A stretch of DNA of 64,000 nucleotides from Brachycybe producta (lineage: Eukaryota; Arthropoda; Diplopoda; Playtdesmida; Andrognathidae), in contig JAUPFP010000033.1 in the NCBI GenBank assembly GCA_036925085.1, forward strand, positions 2,359,404 through 2,423,403, given 5' to 3'. The position numbers and the translations under genes are program-made. Positions 1-13,469 of the stretch are shown piece by piece; position 1 is the stretch's first letter; each line of letters opens with the position of its first letter. The notes below the pieces were generated by a model, which was not told the DNA's origin, made no database searches, and was given only the letters and a program-made list of their open reading frames with translations.

Positions 1-696
1 AAAATTCAATACATTTTAGGGTTTTAATTTTACAGATTCACTAGCAGGTTCGTTGTTTTGAAGATTGCCTAGGCAATATGCAGATTGACAGTGACACACA
101 TACATTTATATCTCTATAGTGTGACATTTGTATTTTGTAACTTAACTATAAAGCAAGGGGGAGGGGAGGGGAGGGGTGAATTTCTTACGGTTTCGCAAAG
201 CCGTTTTACTTTTTATCCGCGCTTTTTTGGATTTCCAGATTTCAGTTCTATTTCCATACATACATACGCGATCTGCTGTGAATCTTTGTGAATCTCGTAA
301 GTTATTTTCTTCAATGAATTCGCCCCCCCCCCCTTTTTTTCTATATAAATTAGTTTTATTTTGAAATAATGACAACGTGGAAATCTTAGTGTTTCAGCTA
401 CTGTTCTAGTTTCTAACACACTTTCAATTTCTCCTGAAAATCAGAATAACCGTTTTTCCATGTAAATCAGAGAGCATATCCGCGTAATATATTCGAAGGT
501 ATTCGCCGCGATAGCGAAATGTCGACTAGAAACGCGATGCTTCAAAAAAATTGTGAATAAGCAAAAAAATATTGAACAAAATGGAAAAATGTTACATGCA
601 AAAAAAAGAGTTAAAACGACAACCGATCAGTTATTTTAAAAAATAAAAATAAAATGTAATGTAACATGTTTTGAAATTGCATGAAACGTGAACCGA

Positions 697-698
<2 letters not shown>

Positions 699-736
<38 letters not shown>
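699..736. repeat. (TTA)n microsatellite
   Basis: About twelve uninterrupted TTA units. No function is visible. Confidence 0.95.
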
Positions 737-739
<3 letters not shown>

Positions 740-927
740 AAATAATAAAATGGTGCGTTTGTTTCCGTCAAATGATGCGGAAGAAGGAAGGAAGGGAGAA
801 AAAGAATACTACTGTATTGTAGAAGGTTCAATATTTTGTGTGAAGGAGGAAGGGAACTGTCATCAATAAACACTTCAAAAGTGGGTCATTATTACTTTGG
901 GAGGTGGTTCTTATTTATTCAGAATGA

Positions 928-1370
928 GCGTGGTGGTGTGCCACTTGTGCACCACCATCAGCTGACTTGGTTGGTGCCATTTGTACGCCAGGATCAGCTG
1001 ACTTGGTTTGAATGCCATTTGTGCGCCACCATCAGCTGATCGGTTTGGTGATACTTGTCTGTAGGTTTTCCACCTGTGGAGGACAGTCCTCCATTCGGAA
1101 GAAATGTTCCCGGCCAGGACCGTCCTCCACAAACGTATTTTAAGTTTTTATCAAATTTATTGTGTGGAGGACATGTTTGCCTTTGTGGAAGACGGTCCTG
1201 GACGGGAGACTCCACAAAGGAGGAAAGGTGGCAAGCCTACTTGTCTGCTACAATCAGCTCTTGACTGTTTTTGCGCCATTTGTGCACTATTATCAGATGA
1301 CCGGTTGTGCACACCACCCATCAGCTGATAAGTGGTGTGCCATTTGTGCACCATGTGTGGTCTGACCTTC
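928..1370. repeat. Degenerate tandem and palindromic repeat block
   Basis: A unit built on GCCATTTGTGC and CAGCTGA recurs near 935, 977, 1012, 1270 and 1330, with the E-box CAGCTG repeated. The middle (1080-1235) carries inverted copies of GGACCGTCCTCCAC and GGAAGACGGTCC. The block is distinctly richer in G+C than its flanks and lies directly upstream of the TGIF exon. It could be a decayed foldback transposon or a minisatellite. Confidence 0.6.
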
Positions 1371-1435
1371 ACTTCTAAATTAATTGAAGTTTTTTTAATT
1401 TTCGTTTTTCTTCTTTTTTCTTTCTGTTTATTCAG

Positions 1436-2448
1436 CTCGTGACAAACTGAAATTTCATCCCCATCTATTGGATGACGATAAAATGGGCAACGAAGGTGGC
1501 GATCGGAAGAAACTGTTTCTGCCGAAGAAGCGGCGTGGTAACCTTCCCAAGGAATCTGTGAAGATTCTCAAGATGTGGCTCTACGATCATCGATACAATG
1601 CTTATCCATCCGATCAGGAAAAGTTGCACCTGTCCAGAGCGGCCAATCTGAGCGTGCTTCAGGTGTGCAACTGGTTCATCAACGCGAGACGAAGGATTCT
1701 TCCGGACATCATACGAAGAGAAGGAAACGATCCGCTCAAATACACGATTACGAGAAAGACCACTAAGTACTTTGATGGTAGTGGAGCCGGTAGTGACGTT
1801 AGCGAAACGTCTCGCGAGTGCGGCTCGGCTGGCGCCCTCTGGCAGAGAAGGCGACACAGTTCGGATTCGTTGGGTTACGACAAACAACCTCGACTACGTG
1901 AAGGCGTACGGCGCCAGATTCATTCGTACTCCGAGAGTGACGAAGACGGCGCCGTGAGCGACACTAAGACTTATGACGATGACGAAGACGACGAAACGTA
2001 CGATTATCGTGACGACCTAGACGAACGTTCGCTGCCTCCTCCGCAGAACGAAGCCGATGAAGATGCGGACTACGAAGACGACGACGACGTGACGGACGAT
2101 GATGCAAATCGTCGTCGTGGTCAATCGGGTTACTGCGGTCGCGATGTTGCATCGAGCGTGATCGGTGCAGTCGGTCAGCGAGGACCGACGACGACGACGA
2201 CGACTGGTCTGTGCGTGATATGTCGTAAGAAGGGCGAGGCGAGTCCAGGTTGTCAGTATTGTTCGCGAGACCTCGGTCTTCAGTCGCTTCCTCCGACACC
2301 TCCGCAATCGGATGACGATATCTTCAGTTGTTTCTACGTTCTGGTGGAAGCTGCGATGAGCCAATTGGAGAATCGAAAGAAGAACGCCGTAACTAGTGGT
2401 AACGGTGGGGTGGTCCAAAATGGCGGCGGTGGCATGGTTGCCAGCTAG
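1436..2448 (+). CDS. TGIF: TGIF-like TALE homeodomain transcription factor, 3' exon
   Basis: The exon follows a pyrimidine tract ending TTCAG and begins with the last two bases of a codon, so at least one upstream coding exon is missing. It reads open to TAG at 2446-2448. A homeodomain lies at about 1525-1710: RRGNLPKES at its N-terminal arm, the three-residue TALE loop ending NAYP, and recognition helix [11 protein letters not shown] with Ile at homeodomain position 50 and Asn at 51. That combination is typical of TGIF, a family that recruits co-repressors and dampens TGF-beta/SMAD and retinoid signalling. Downstream come an acidic low-complexity segment (about 1930-2110), a CxxC-x9-CxxC cluster (2212-2262) and [10 protein letters not shown] followed by [13 protein letters not shown], which resembles the conserved TGIF C-terminal helix. 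G+C is clearly higher than in the flanks. The family is firm; the true N-terminus is outside or unrecognised. Confidence 0.9.
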
Positions 2449-4340
2449 CCATAATTCAAAAATAACGAACTCGATTGTGTCCAAAAAAATTGTCTAAGAA
2501 AACATAAAAACGCTTTTTTACGCGTTTTTAGCGTGAGTGTTTTTATTCGTGAGTTGCACGCACGTTTTTTTGTGCGGAAGCGCCCTCAGGTGGACAATTA
2601 TTATTACTAAAAACGCTAAGTCCTGCGATTTCGATCGAAAACAGCGATTAGTGTGGATAGGTTTACCCATGATGCACTTTGGCGATCGTGCAACTCACGA
2701 AAATTTGGCGGAATAGTCGTCAAGTTGCGCAGCTATTAATAGACAAACAAAAAAATGATTAAAAAGTAACCGGTAGTCGTGTTGGTTTTGCACTCGGGGT
2801 TCATCATTTATACAAGAAGCCATTTTTATTTCATAAACAAAAATCGTTTTTGCTCAACGACAGTCGCCATATTTCTTTTTATATATATAATTATTCTTAT
2901 TCAGAAAAAAAAAAAGACTTGAAATTTCTTCTTCATGAAAAAAAAAACCTCATCACTTTATATATTTTTTACTTTTCGTTTGTTATTTCTTTTGATTTTT
3001 TGCGAGATTGTGATGACGTCATGGTGACAAAGAGAAAGGAAGAAAAGTGACGGCCATCTTGGATTTTCAGTTTCTCGCGTGTTTGGGTTTTTTTCTTCTT
3101 TCGAAACTTCATTGTTTTTTTCGTAACTTTTTTTTTTTCGCTCAACGACGTTTATTTTTTAAAAATCTAAATAGACGGAGGCCATTTCGTTTTTAATTCG
3201 AATGAAACATTTGTTCGTCTCGACGTTTTTTTTTTTTTTTTGTGTCGCCGCCATTTTGAATGTTTCCATTTAGAAAAAAAAAAAAAAGAAAAAGGAATTT
3301 TCTGATTGGTTGTTTTTTGCTTCTTTGTTGAATTATTTTAGATTTTTTTTTTCTTTCTCTCGTTCTGTTTTTGTAACTAAAAATAATTTAAAAGAATTTA
3401 AGAATTGAGGAAATGAGGTGGAGACTTAGAAAAGTGTTGGTTAAAAAGGGGGCTCGTGGGGCCTTAATATAGAGAATGAATGGGCCTCAAAGGGGGGGCC
3501 ACAATTCGTATGTGTAATGTATGTTACATTGAGTAATAATGGTCTGTAGGATGCGCATCATTAAAGTAATACGGTAACAACAATGGAAGTTGGCTCTCCC
3601 TTTGCGCATGTACATTGTTGAAATGTACCAATTGAAGCGGTCTATCCTGACACATGCGCAGTAGATGGTAAGACCTTCCATTGCTGCTGTATAGTATTTC
3701 ATGGTGTGCACTAATAAATAAGCCTATGAGTAGTTGTGTTTTTTTACGTAAAAAGTGTAAGAAATATAGTGAAATTGTGACAAACACATATTTGAGTAAA
3801 CTGGTTTTTAACAATCAATCAATCAATAATAACAAGAGGTTAGTTGTTGTTGTTGTGATTTGTGTTCAAACAATTGCTGAGCAATAACGGAAAATAGGGA
3901 GAATGTTGGGAATTAATTCACTCTTCAAGGGTGGGGGGAGGGGTTATTCTGACCAAATTTTTCGTTTTGAAAACTAAAATTACAGTGTAAAAAGAAAAAT
4001 TGACAAATTCTGTTGACGGAATTCAAAAGATTAAAATTATTATTATATTGATAAGACAGACAGACAGACAGACAACATGTATGAGGAAAAGATTGATAAA
4101 ATCATGTAACAAAAACAATTGGGGATAATAAGTTCGGAATGTTTTTTGAAGTATAATTTTTTTTAAGGGGGAATTCATGTCATATTTGACGCATTCACTT
4201 GGTGTAATTGACCATTACACGAAATGTATGTCCATTTCGCGAAATGGACAATTACACCAAAATGGTTGCGGGCGACATTTACATTATTTAGACATTGAGG
4301 GGTTTCGTGAGCTTTTTTTTAAGGGGTTAGTTTAATATTT
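2449..4340. other. TGIF 3' flank, presumably 3' UTR then intergenic DNA
   Basis: No gene is seen. The first kilobase is rich in A- and T-runs and contains a TGACGTCA octamer near 3013. No AATAAA was found close to the stop; the nearest seen is around 3714. A palindromic stretch at about 3490-3720 contains AACAACAATGGAAG and, inverted, CTTCCATTGCTG, with GCGCATGT motifs. An ACAG tetranucleotide run lies at 4053-4072. A local inverted pair with the centre CCATTTCGCGAAATGG lies at 4195-4260. Confidence 0.5.
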
Positions 4341-4342
4341 TA

Positions 4343-4844
4343 ATGTAGGTTAAGGTAAGGTGCCACCAGGGCCGCCGTAACTATATTTGGGTTTTAAACC
4401 ATTTTTGTATCGTCTTTTTTGAGATTTGGCAAATTTTCAATCACAAACAAGTAAAATTTTTTTTAATTGTTTGTGATATTAATTAATTACAATATGAAGA
4501 CCAGTGGCGTAGCTAGGTTTTTGGCCCCCGGGAGCAGAAATCTTCAGCGTGCCCTCCAAATTTTTTTAACGAAAAATTGCATTTTTAAGGTACGGAACCT
4601 GGTTAGAGGATAGAATTCAATGACATCTAGCATAGCCTTATAAGGTGCAATAAAGGAGCCCTGCTAAATACTTTGGACCCCAGGGCCTTGCATATATCCC
4701 TTGTTATGGCCCTGAATTGTGCGCTACTGCGCATGTGCATTGTTTTAATGCACCAATAGAAATAGATGATGGATATTTCAGTGACTGCAGTCAGCACATG
4801 TGTCCAGTATAGAGCGCGACCTTACCTTAACCTACTTGAATGGT
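4343..4844. mobile_element. Foldback element, about 500 bp
   Basis: The ends are inverted copies of GTAGGTTAAGGTAAGGT (left) and ACCTTACCTTAACCTAC (right). Inside, at 4503, is AGTGGCGTAGCTAGG, resembling ends known from non-autonomous hAT-like elements; a matching CATAGCTACGCC end occurs separately near 31015. The interior also has GCGCATGTGCATTG, shared with the 3490-3720 stretch. No coding capacity is visible. The superfamily is inferred only from end motifs. Confidence 0.55.
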
Positions 4845-5332
4845 CGGTCTGAACTAGACATAAGAAAAGAATACGGAGGCGTATAAAGGACATGGGGTTA
4901 CAACCCAAAAGGTGCCAATCTTATCTTATTATTTTTTTTGCGAGTTTTATACAAAAAATGAATTTATTTATCGTTTTGCCGTAAACTGGGTAATGTTAGA
5001 TTATTACTCTTGTTTAAACAAGAACGCGAAAAGTTTATTCTTTTTTTTTTTTGTTTTATGAACTTTTCGAAAAATGACTGATTTATCTGCTGAAATTGTT
5101 ACAACTAGTCATTGTAAAAAAAAAAAAGGCTAGATCAAACTTTAAAGATATAAAGGGTAAGATTAAACCACTTTCGTATAATAAACCTTCTACAGTAATT
5201 ATACAGTAGAATTTGCGTGTTTCAAAACATAAACGTGGTCTAAATAATTTATTTTATTTTTTGTAAATTTTAGTACTTTTCAACAGTATAAGCAAAAGCT
5301 GTTGCAACTTAAAATTTATTCTTTATAAATAT

Positions 5333-5640
5333 TACAGCAGAATCTCGATTATTCGGACTAAATGTGACCGAATTTCGGCAAGGAAAATCGCCGTTTTTTA
5401 CGTTAATTATTCTCTTTCATTATTGGGGAGAGAGAGAGAGAGAGAGAGAGATTAAGTAAAAAAAGAAATTATTGATAAACTAAAAAACATTTATAGGGAA
5501 CAGTAAGTCCTCAACTTCCTTCCAGAGGTTTCTGTGCAAGTCGGGAAGGGGGACTTACTGTATCATGAATATTCATGATAAAAGCCTTTCCGGAATACCC
5601 GGAAGTCCGGATTACTGAGATCAAGGAATAATTGAAATTC
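5333..5640. mobile_element. pogo/Tigger-like MITE with a nested smaller one
   Basis: The outer ends read AGAATCTCGATTATTCGGAC and, inverted, GTCCGGATTACTGAGATC, the type of end seen in pogo/Tigger non-autonomous elements. Between them, at about 5498-5562, is a second short element with ends CAGTAAGTCC and GGACTTACTG, flanked by A/T and TA. An (AG)n run lies at 5428-5451. The second end type is the same as that of the larger element at 24881-25413. Confidence 0.6.
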
Positions 5641-6914
<1,274 letters not shown>

Positions 6915-7130
6915 CTTATTAATTGTTATTTTGTCAGCCATTTTGTGTACGTTTTAATTGCTGGTTATTAATACACATCATGAGAATAGAATGCTTATAA
7001 TTGGTTGAAAATAAGGTGGTTTTTATTAAGTTTTTATTTTCCAAAAATACGTACTTAAATGGATTTGACTTGACAAATTCAAGTGATAAATCGATAATCA
7101 ACTAAGAGAAGTAAAAAAAAAATAGTTTGT

Positions 7131-7300
7131 AAGGTCTTGTTTCCACTGGGTTGAAAATTTGAACTTTTTGAAAATTTCACCTGGTGAAAAATAGAATAAA
7201 CGTGGCCTTTGCCTATGATAGTGCCATGGGCGCCGGGGGCCACGTTTGTTCAATTTTTCACCAGTTGAAATTTGGACCCCCAATGTAAACAAGGCCTTAG
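7131..7300. mobile_element. Hairpin MITE, family G copy 1
   Basis: The left arm begins GTCTTGTTTCCACTGGG and continues through TTTGAACTTTTTG and TTTCACCTGGTG. The right arm is the inverse, via CACCAGTTGAAATTTGG to AACAAGGCC. The arms meet around an ACGTGGCC / GGCCACGT centre, so the whole unit can fold back. It lies 12 bp from copy 2. Confidence 0.8.
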
Positions 7301-7312
7301 TGAGGTCTTTTA

Positions 7313-7495
7313 ATGCCTTGTTTTCACAGGGGTGAAAATTTGAACTTTTTGAAATGTTCACCTGGTGAAAAATAGAGGAAACATGGCCCACGCCTATGAC
7401 ATTGAATGGTCATGGGTCACGTTTCTCATCTATTTTTCACCAGTTGAATTTTTGAAAAAGTTCAAATTTTCACCCCAGTGGAAACAAGGCTTAAG
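7313..7495. mobile_element. Hairpin MITE, family G copy 2
   Basis: Same structure as copy 1, with ends GCCTTGTTTTCAC and GTGGAAACAAGGC. The copy is bordered by TTTTAA on the left and TTAAG on the right, compatible with a TTAA target, but one example is weak evidence for a piggyBac- or Kolobok-type origin. Confidence 0.8.
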
Positions 7496-7499
7496 TTTG

Positions 7500-8474
7500 C
7501 AACAACAACAACAAAAAAACACGTGATCGAGGGCTTGGAATTATTCATAAATGAAGTTATGAATGGTCGTAGGTTCGACCTGAGACCCTGGGTCCTGTGT
7601 GAACGAACAAGTCCCGTTGACGACGGCATTTGGCTCAGAAGTTCGATTGCTTGTTGTTTTTTTTGCATTGAAAAAAGGCTGTTGAGAGGCTATAATCGAA
7701 GAGAACGCTTTTAATGATAACTTCTTGAATAATTTAGCCTCTAGCCTCTTTTTGTTTTGCAAATGTTTGAAAACTTTTTTTTTTTAAATTACTTTTGACA
7801 GCTAAAAATAATCTTAGCCGACGCAGTTCATTCAGTCTGGTGTTTTAACTTTTTGTTTTCTCGAAGTTTTTCTGGTAGTATTTGTGTGGCTTTTCTGTGG
7901 TGAGCCATTTTTTTTTAGTTTTAATTCATCCTTTTTGCTTAACATTTTTTTGAAACCCCAAGAGTAGTGTTGTTATCTAATTGTTATGGTCATTTTTTCC
8001 CCCTTTTAATGAAGGAATGGCTGGAACAACGTTGTGACAGACAAAAAGAATTCGTTTTTCAATAGAAATCGGTTGTATTTGACTTGTTATCCTGGACACA
8101 CACTGAATAAGACATATTGACTGAGGCGTTTCAGACAAAATGTCTGTATAGCATATGTCTGTTCCGACTACAACCCACACTAAATAAGTCAAAACGAAAC
8201 ATTCTTTAGAACTTTCAAAACCCACAATTTTTTTGAAGTCAATCTGCGCCATTCTTGGTTTCAAAATGGCTTCATTGGGTGATTAAGAAGTTCTCGAAGC
8301 CCATTATTATAGGAACTAGAATAACGCCCGGCACAAAAAGTATGGGAATCTAGCAGTTAAGGGCTGCGATTGTTGAAACCTTGAATTTTATTTCGCTATA
8401 TCGCCCATGACGTAACCACCAGACGGACATTACGACGGTCGGACAGTCTCATGGTTCATCCAAATTATTATATT
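7500..8474. other. AT-rich DNA without a recognised gene
   Basis: Open frames at 7478-7760 and 7977-8264 occur on both strands, lack family resemblance and splice context, and are not called. A motif AGACAAAATGTCTG near 8134 resembles AGACAAGATGTCTTG near 9208, which suggests a decayed repeat. Confidence 0.5.
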
Positions 8475-9134
8475 AAGCCCCTATCACACTAGCAACTTTT
8501 GATGCAATAAAACGTGCAATGTGACATGCAACTTCAATGTTTATAGTGTGATATGACATGCAACTTGATAAAACTTTCCTTTTAAACTAGTGTCAAACTC
8601 GGTCTCATTGAGTTGCACATGTTCATTTTTGAGGGACTTTTCAAGTAAACTTTCTGACAAACAACCAATCAGGCCGTTTGCCGGAAATGACATATGTAAC
8701 ATTGAACGAATTCCCGGTTTTATGACTTCTGGTTTATGAACTTCCTGTTAGTTGATCACATTACGGACACAAACCAAGGGGGCAGACATTGAACAGAAAA
8801 TCATGTACGATTTTCACTGCGATTCACAGCAGATCGTGTAAATGGAAAGTCATTTTACATTTTAGCTGCATTTTACTGGATATCCAGAATAGAATTGAAA
8901 TTTTAAAATTCAGTAAAACGCGGATTAAAAGTAAAATGGCTTTCGATACCGTACGTGATTCACCCGAATGTCGGCGGCCCCTTGACATAAACGAAGTTTT
9001 GAAAACTTGATTGGCAACTAGGTTGCTTAGTGTGATATAGAAGTTTATCACAAAGTTCTAGTTGCAAGTCACATCACAGGTTGCATTGCAAGTTGAATTG
9101 CATTGGAGGTTGCTAGTGTGATAGGGACTTTAGA
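8475..9134. mobile_element. Foldback DNA transposon remnant, about 660 bp
   Basis: The left end CCCCTATCACACTAGCAAC matches the inverse of the right end GTTGCTAGTGTGATAGGG. Sub-terminal GCAACTT/AAGTTGC motifs also repeat in opposite orientation. The interior (8800-8975) has a diverged inverted copy near 172-305. No transposase is visible, and no clear target duplication was found. Confidence 0.75.
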
Positions 9135-12009
9135 TGGCTCCTCTTGTCTTGAGACAGGCAAGTAGTCATGAATGGGCGTTTTAGACACGTCTGATATGTC
9201 TCAGTCAGACAAGATGTCTTGTTTCATCATTGTGCACACTACCTGCCACAATGCCGTCTCAGACCCCATTATGTAGTATGTCCGGTCCGGCCTTAAAAAC
9301 ACTCAAAAAAACAGCTGTGAAATAGGATTTCTTCACAGTAGCATATGCGGAACAACAAATGCTTATGGTATTTTTCCAAAAAAAAAAAATATTTAAAATT
9401 GTCACTTACAACATTGTTCTACAGCCATACCTTCAGTTGTTGACATGTCACAGGACATTGTGATGCATATGTAATGTGTGGGATCGTATGGATGGATGGA
9501 TGGATGGGATGATGTGTGGGGATGCTAGGACACTGCCAGTCAACAAATGCCTGCTGCTATGTTTATAGTTGGCATTTTGGCAATATTTAAAAATAAAACT
9601 TAACAGCTAAATTCAATCAATTTTTAAGTCGAGGATTAGCAAGTTGAGTCTTCAATTTAATTATCCTCCATTTAATTTTTTTTTATTGAATCAGCTGTGA
9701 ATTCATCTTTTTGAGTTTTTTTTTTGTAAACATAAATAAGCCGCCGCCTATATATGAAAATGAAGTTTAGGTATTTTATTTGTTGGTTTGGTTAGGTTAA
9801 AATTAGCTAAATTAACAATTGTTAATGATCGCACTTCATTAAATTCAATTTTTTTTATTCAAACTTATATTAATTAATTGTACAGTACTGTAGATGCATA
9901 CTTTGCATGTTTTTTAGCAGTTTGGTAATTCAGTTTAAGTTTTAAGGCTTAAAATTAAAGAAGAAAACTTAACACTTAGACACCGGATTTCCTACTATTA
10001 GTCTGTCCCAGCTTTTTAAAAAAAACTTTTTATTCCATCCTGAGGCCCTGTTCCTTAAACCATCGTAAATTCACCATATGTTATTACAAATTAACAATTC
10101 GTAATAACAAATTGCGAATTTGCGATGCGTGTCCTGTACAGGGCTCCGTAGAAAATTGACTTGTTTTTACAAGACTTTGTATTTTTTTTTTTTTGAGAAA
10201 ACACGGGCCTCTGGACACCTGTTTATTGAGAGTTCAAGTGCTAAGTTTTTTTTTTTTTTTCCTTCGAGGAATTTTAAAGCATTTTTTTATTAATTATTAC
10301 AAAAACTGCACCAAAAAATGAAACATGTTATATTTTTTAGATAAAAAGAAAAAAAGTTATTTTTATGATTTAATAAAATTTCATTTTTTTAATTAAAAAA
10401 AAACGTATTAATGGATTTTAGACAAAAGTGTGAATGAAATTGTGGTAGAGAAAGTGCCTGTGGTTCTATTATTCGTAAAATAAAATCATTGATTGATTGA
10501 TTGATTGATTAATTATAATTAAACAGTGGCCTATATTGTTATCATATATATAATGAATTCATTCACAGTTTATTCAATGTTATTCAAGTGATTTTTTTTT
10601 CAACGTGTTTTGTCTGTGTTAATTATTATTATATAATTAATAATTGTTTGTTTGTTGATGTTTTTTTCTCATTATCTCTTTTTTTGTTATTGTTGTGTTG
10701 AGGACGGCGGCGGGAAAAAAATATGATAATTTGTTTGTAAATAGATATAAAATGTACTAAAAAAAACAATTACATTTGTGAAAAATTTAATATCATGGAG
10801 AAAAAATTTCTATTTTTCACTTTTTATCATAAATTTTTTTTTTAGTTTAGAAATTAGAATTTTTCTTTGTACTTTTTAAAATTTTTTTTTGTTTCGTCTT
10901 GTTAATTCTAAACCAACCACCACAAAGGAAGAAAAAAATTGGAATAAATGGAACAAATTGATTGATTGATTGATTTTTCAAAGCTTTTTTTTTTTTTTCA
11001 TTGACGACATATAAATTTTAAGCAGTTTTTTTTTTGTTAAATTCAATTTTAAAAACAATTTAAGATGACTGAATAGATATTTATTTTGTTTTAGTGACTA
11101 ATGGTAAGAGATGTTTTTAAATAGATGTTTTAATAGATGTTTTTTTTTTTTGAAAAATTTGGACGGAAAAATGTCAAATGAACTTATTTTTTTTAGAAAA
11201 ACAGATAATTCGGAGTAGTTTTGACATGAATGGTGCTACATAGAACGGTAGACATCCGCAGTTAAATTTGTGCAGTTAACTGTTACGTCTAGGGCCGGCA
11301 TAACTCTCCCAGTTTTGTGCTCAAAATTCAAAATCCCCCTTTCATGTTTATGAATATATATTGCAGAAAAATACCTCATACCTCAGCCAACAGGAAGGCG
11401 TTCTTCAGATGCGTCATTATTTGTAATGTGCGAGAACCTCGGAACACTAATGAAAGCAGAAAATTAGGCAGATAACGCTTAAGGAAAGCAGAAAAAAAAT
11501 ATAACATGTAGGCCTACATTGTTTCTATTCTACCATGTGGAATAATTACATGTTATCAGCCAATAGAAAAGCGTCTTTCAGCGCGTAATTCTTTGTAATG
11601 TGTGAGAACCTTAAAACATAAATGAAAATAGTAAAGTATAATTGTGATTGTTTTAATTATTAAATATTGTTAATTATTTTATGCAGGCCATGAATGACAC
11701 ATATGTGCAATTGAAATGAATATTTGTTTTGTTTTTGTTTCTGATTTTCAGAAATTGATTTAAACAAACAAAAAAAATGACACAGTTTTCAAATTTTCAG
11801 TGACATTATTGTAAATGTGGTGTTTGGGGGGGGGGGCGGGAAGGACCTCGAGATTTAGTTTCTCTTGTTAATTAATTATAAGACGTTTTTTTGAAGTTTG
11901 ATCTTATCCAATTTAATATTTTTGTTGATTTTCTTCTCTTTTAATTTTCTATTCCTGTTGGGTTCCTCATTTGATAATGATGGTGATCCATACATCCATG
12001 TGTTTTTTT
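9135..12009. other. AT-rich DNA without a recognised gene
   Basis: Contains a short GATG repeat (about 9490-9520), an ATTG run (10487-10510) and many poly-T tracts. A diverged direct repeat of about 75 bp lies at 11388-11470 and 11558-11640; both copies contain TTTGTAATGTG and GAGAACCT. A poly-G run lies near 11827. No exon is supported. Confidence 0.55.
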
Positions 12010-12213
12010 ACAGGCAATTAGAAATCGGGACAAACAGAAGTTGGCTCCGCCCTTTTTATGACGACCAGCAACTTCTAATTGGTTTGTTGTGTGGTTCGAC
12101 GTTGAAAAGGGCGGAGCATGTGACATCAGACTACATAACCAACCAATTAGAAGTTGCATTCGTCATGAAAAGGGCGGAGCCAACTTCTGTTTGTCCCGAT
12201 TTCAATTTCCTGT
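12010..12213. mobile_element. 9-bp-TSD hairpin MITE, family A copy 1
   Basis: Ends ACAGGCAATTAG and, inverted, CAATTTCCTGT. The arms carry the family hallmarks GGCTCCGCCC, ATGACGACC, CAACTTCTAATTGG and their inverses around the unpaired centre. The flanking T-rich 9-mers TGTTTTTTT and TGTGTTTTT are 8/9 alike, but low complexity makes this TSD weak. Confidence 0.9.
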
Positions 12214-12695
12214 TGTGTTTTTGGACACTCTTGTTGGCCCTCCCCTCCCCCCCTTTTCCCCCTTCCTTATGTGATTAGAACCTATTTTTTGTAAGTGGTT
12301 TTTAATAGTGTTGTCCAGTGTGTGCGTGTGTCCTCCACTCTTGAACTGACAACCTTTGACCTTAGCTTGCCTTGACTTTATAGCCACACATACAGATAAT
12401 GTGACCATATTAATATCCTATTATAGATATAATAATATACTATATATACATTATATATATTAATTTTCAACTTTTATCTTTGATTTTGTCCTTTTCGAAA
12501 TTATGTTTTATCTCAAAACTCATCTTTTTCCTTCTTTATTTTCTTCTTCAAAATAAATAAATTTGTGGGTTGTTGAGTGTAAACGCACCTTGAACTCTGG
12601 TAATTTTGTCTTTCAGGAGCAAAAAAATGAAGATAAACTTGAAAGTGTTTGGAAAATGGGAAGGTGCATTTACTAGTGAGCTGAAGTTGAAATTC

Positions 12696-12903
12696 ACAGG
12701 CAATTAGAAAACGGGATGAACCGAAGTTGACTCCGCCCTTTTTATGACGAACGCAACTTCTAATTGGTTGGTTGTGTAGTCTGATGACGTCACATGCTCC
12801 GCCATTTTCAACGTCGAACCACACAACAAACCAATTAGAAGTTGCCGTTCTTCATAAAAAGGGCGGAGCCAACTTTTGTTCGCCCCGTTTTCTAATTGCC
12901 TGT
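12696..12903. mobile_element. 9-bp-TSD hairpin MITE, family A copy 2
   Basis: Ends ACAGGCAATTAG and CTAATTGCCTGT, internal GGCGGAGCC and its inverse. It is flanked on both sides by the identical 9-mer TTGAAATTC (12687-12695 and 12904-12912), one of the cleanest target-site duplications in the window. Confidence 0.95.
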
Positions 12904-12927
12904 TTGAAATTCTTCTATTGAAAGTAG

Positions 12928-13354
12928 GGTATAGCCCACTTGGGAACTTCCGTGAGCATGCGCATTGCCGTCTATCGTTTTACATGATTGCAGATTCGCG
13001 TTAGCAACGCCATCTATTGATCGCCAATGGAAACTGCCGATGAGAGTAACTATAGGAGCCATAGGAATTCGCGAAAATGTATGAAATAAAATAAATTTGG
13101 CGTTTTTGCGCGCCTTCGGGGCGCGTACCTAAATAAAAGTTTCCCAGAATAAAAAGAGAACAGGAAATGTTGAAAATGTACAGGCACCGAAACCCGCAAT
13201 CGCCAGAATGAACATGCTCAATCAACACACGCCACTCGACCCTTTGAGCCGAAATAACGAGATCATAAATATGATAGAGGGACGGTTCAGTCTTTCCTAT
13301 GTAAAACGATAGACGGCAATGCGCAGGGTCACGGAGGTTCCCAGTGGGCTAATG
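12928..13354. mobile_element. Foldback element, about 425 bp
   Basis: The left end TAGCCCACTTGGGAACTTCC is mirrored by GGAGGTTCCCAGTGGGCTA. Behind each end follow GCGCATTGCCGTCTATCG and its inverse CGATAGACGGCAATGCGC, so the terminal inverted repeats exceed 50 bp. The centre is GC-richer, has a mixed reading frame and no recognisable protein. It sits just beyond the right TSD of the family A copy at 12696-12903. Confidence 0.85.
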
Positions 13355-13469
13355 CTAGTTTCTGCTTCAGCTCATACAATTCTCTTCTTCAGCTCGCTAT
13401 TAAAGGCACATGGAAGGGTAGCTCATTGATGAGATTGAAGAATTTTATTACAATGTATGGGTTTTTAAG

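Larger units (their letters stand above)
1..1435. other. Non-coding DNA upstream of the TGIF exon
   Basis: No coding exon is supported here. It holds a diverged repeat at about 172-305, inverted relative to a similar stretch at 8800-8975; both contain GATCTGCTGTGAATC. It also has a C-run followed by a T-run near 325, a TTA microsatellite and a GC-richer tandem/palindromic block at 928-1370. The sequence just before 1436 is pyrimidine-rich and ends in CAG, so this is read as intron or 5' flank of the TGIF gene. Confidence 0.5.

Noticed and set aside
1964-2484. Arg-rich frames antisense to the TGIF exon
   Set aside because: They are shadows of the acidic GAC/GAT codon run on the coding strand.
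7568-7660. GGTTCGACC-like motif suggesting a tRNA T-arm
   Set aside because: No acceptor, D-arm or anticodon stem could be built around it.
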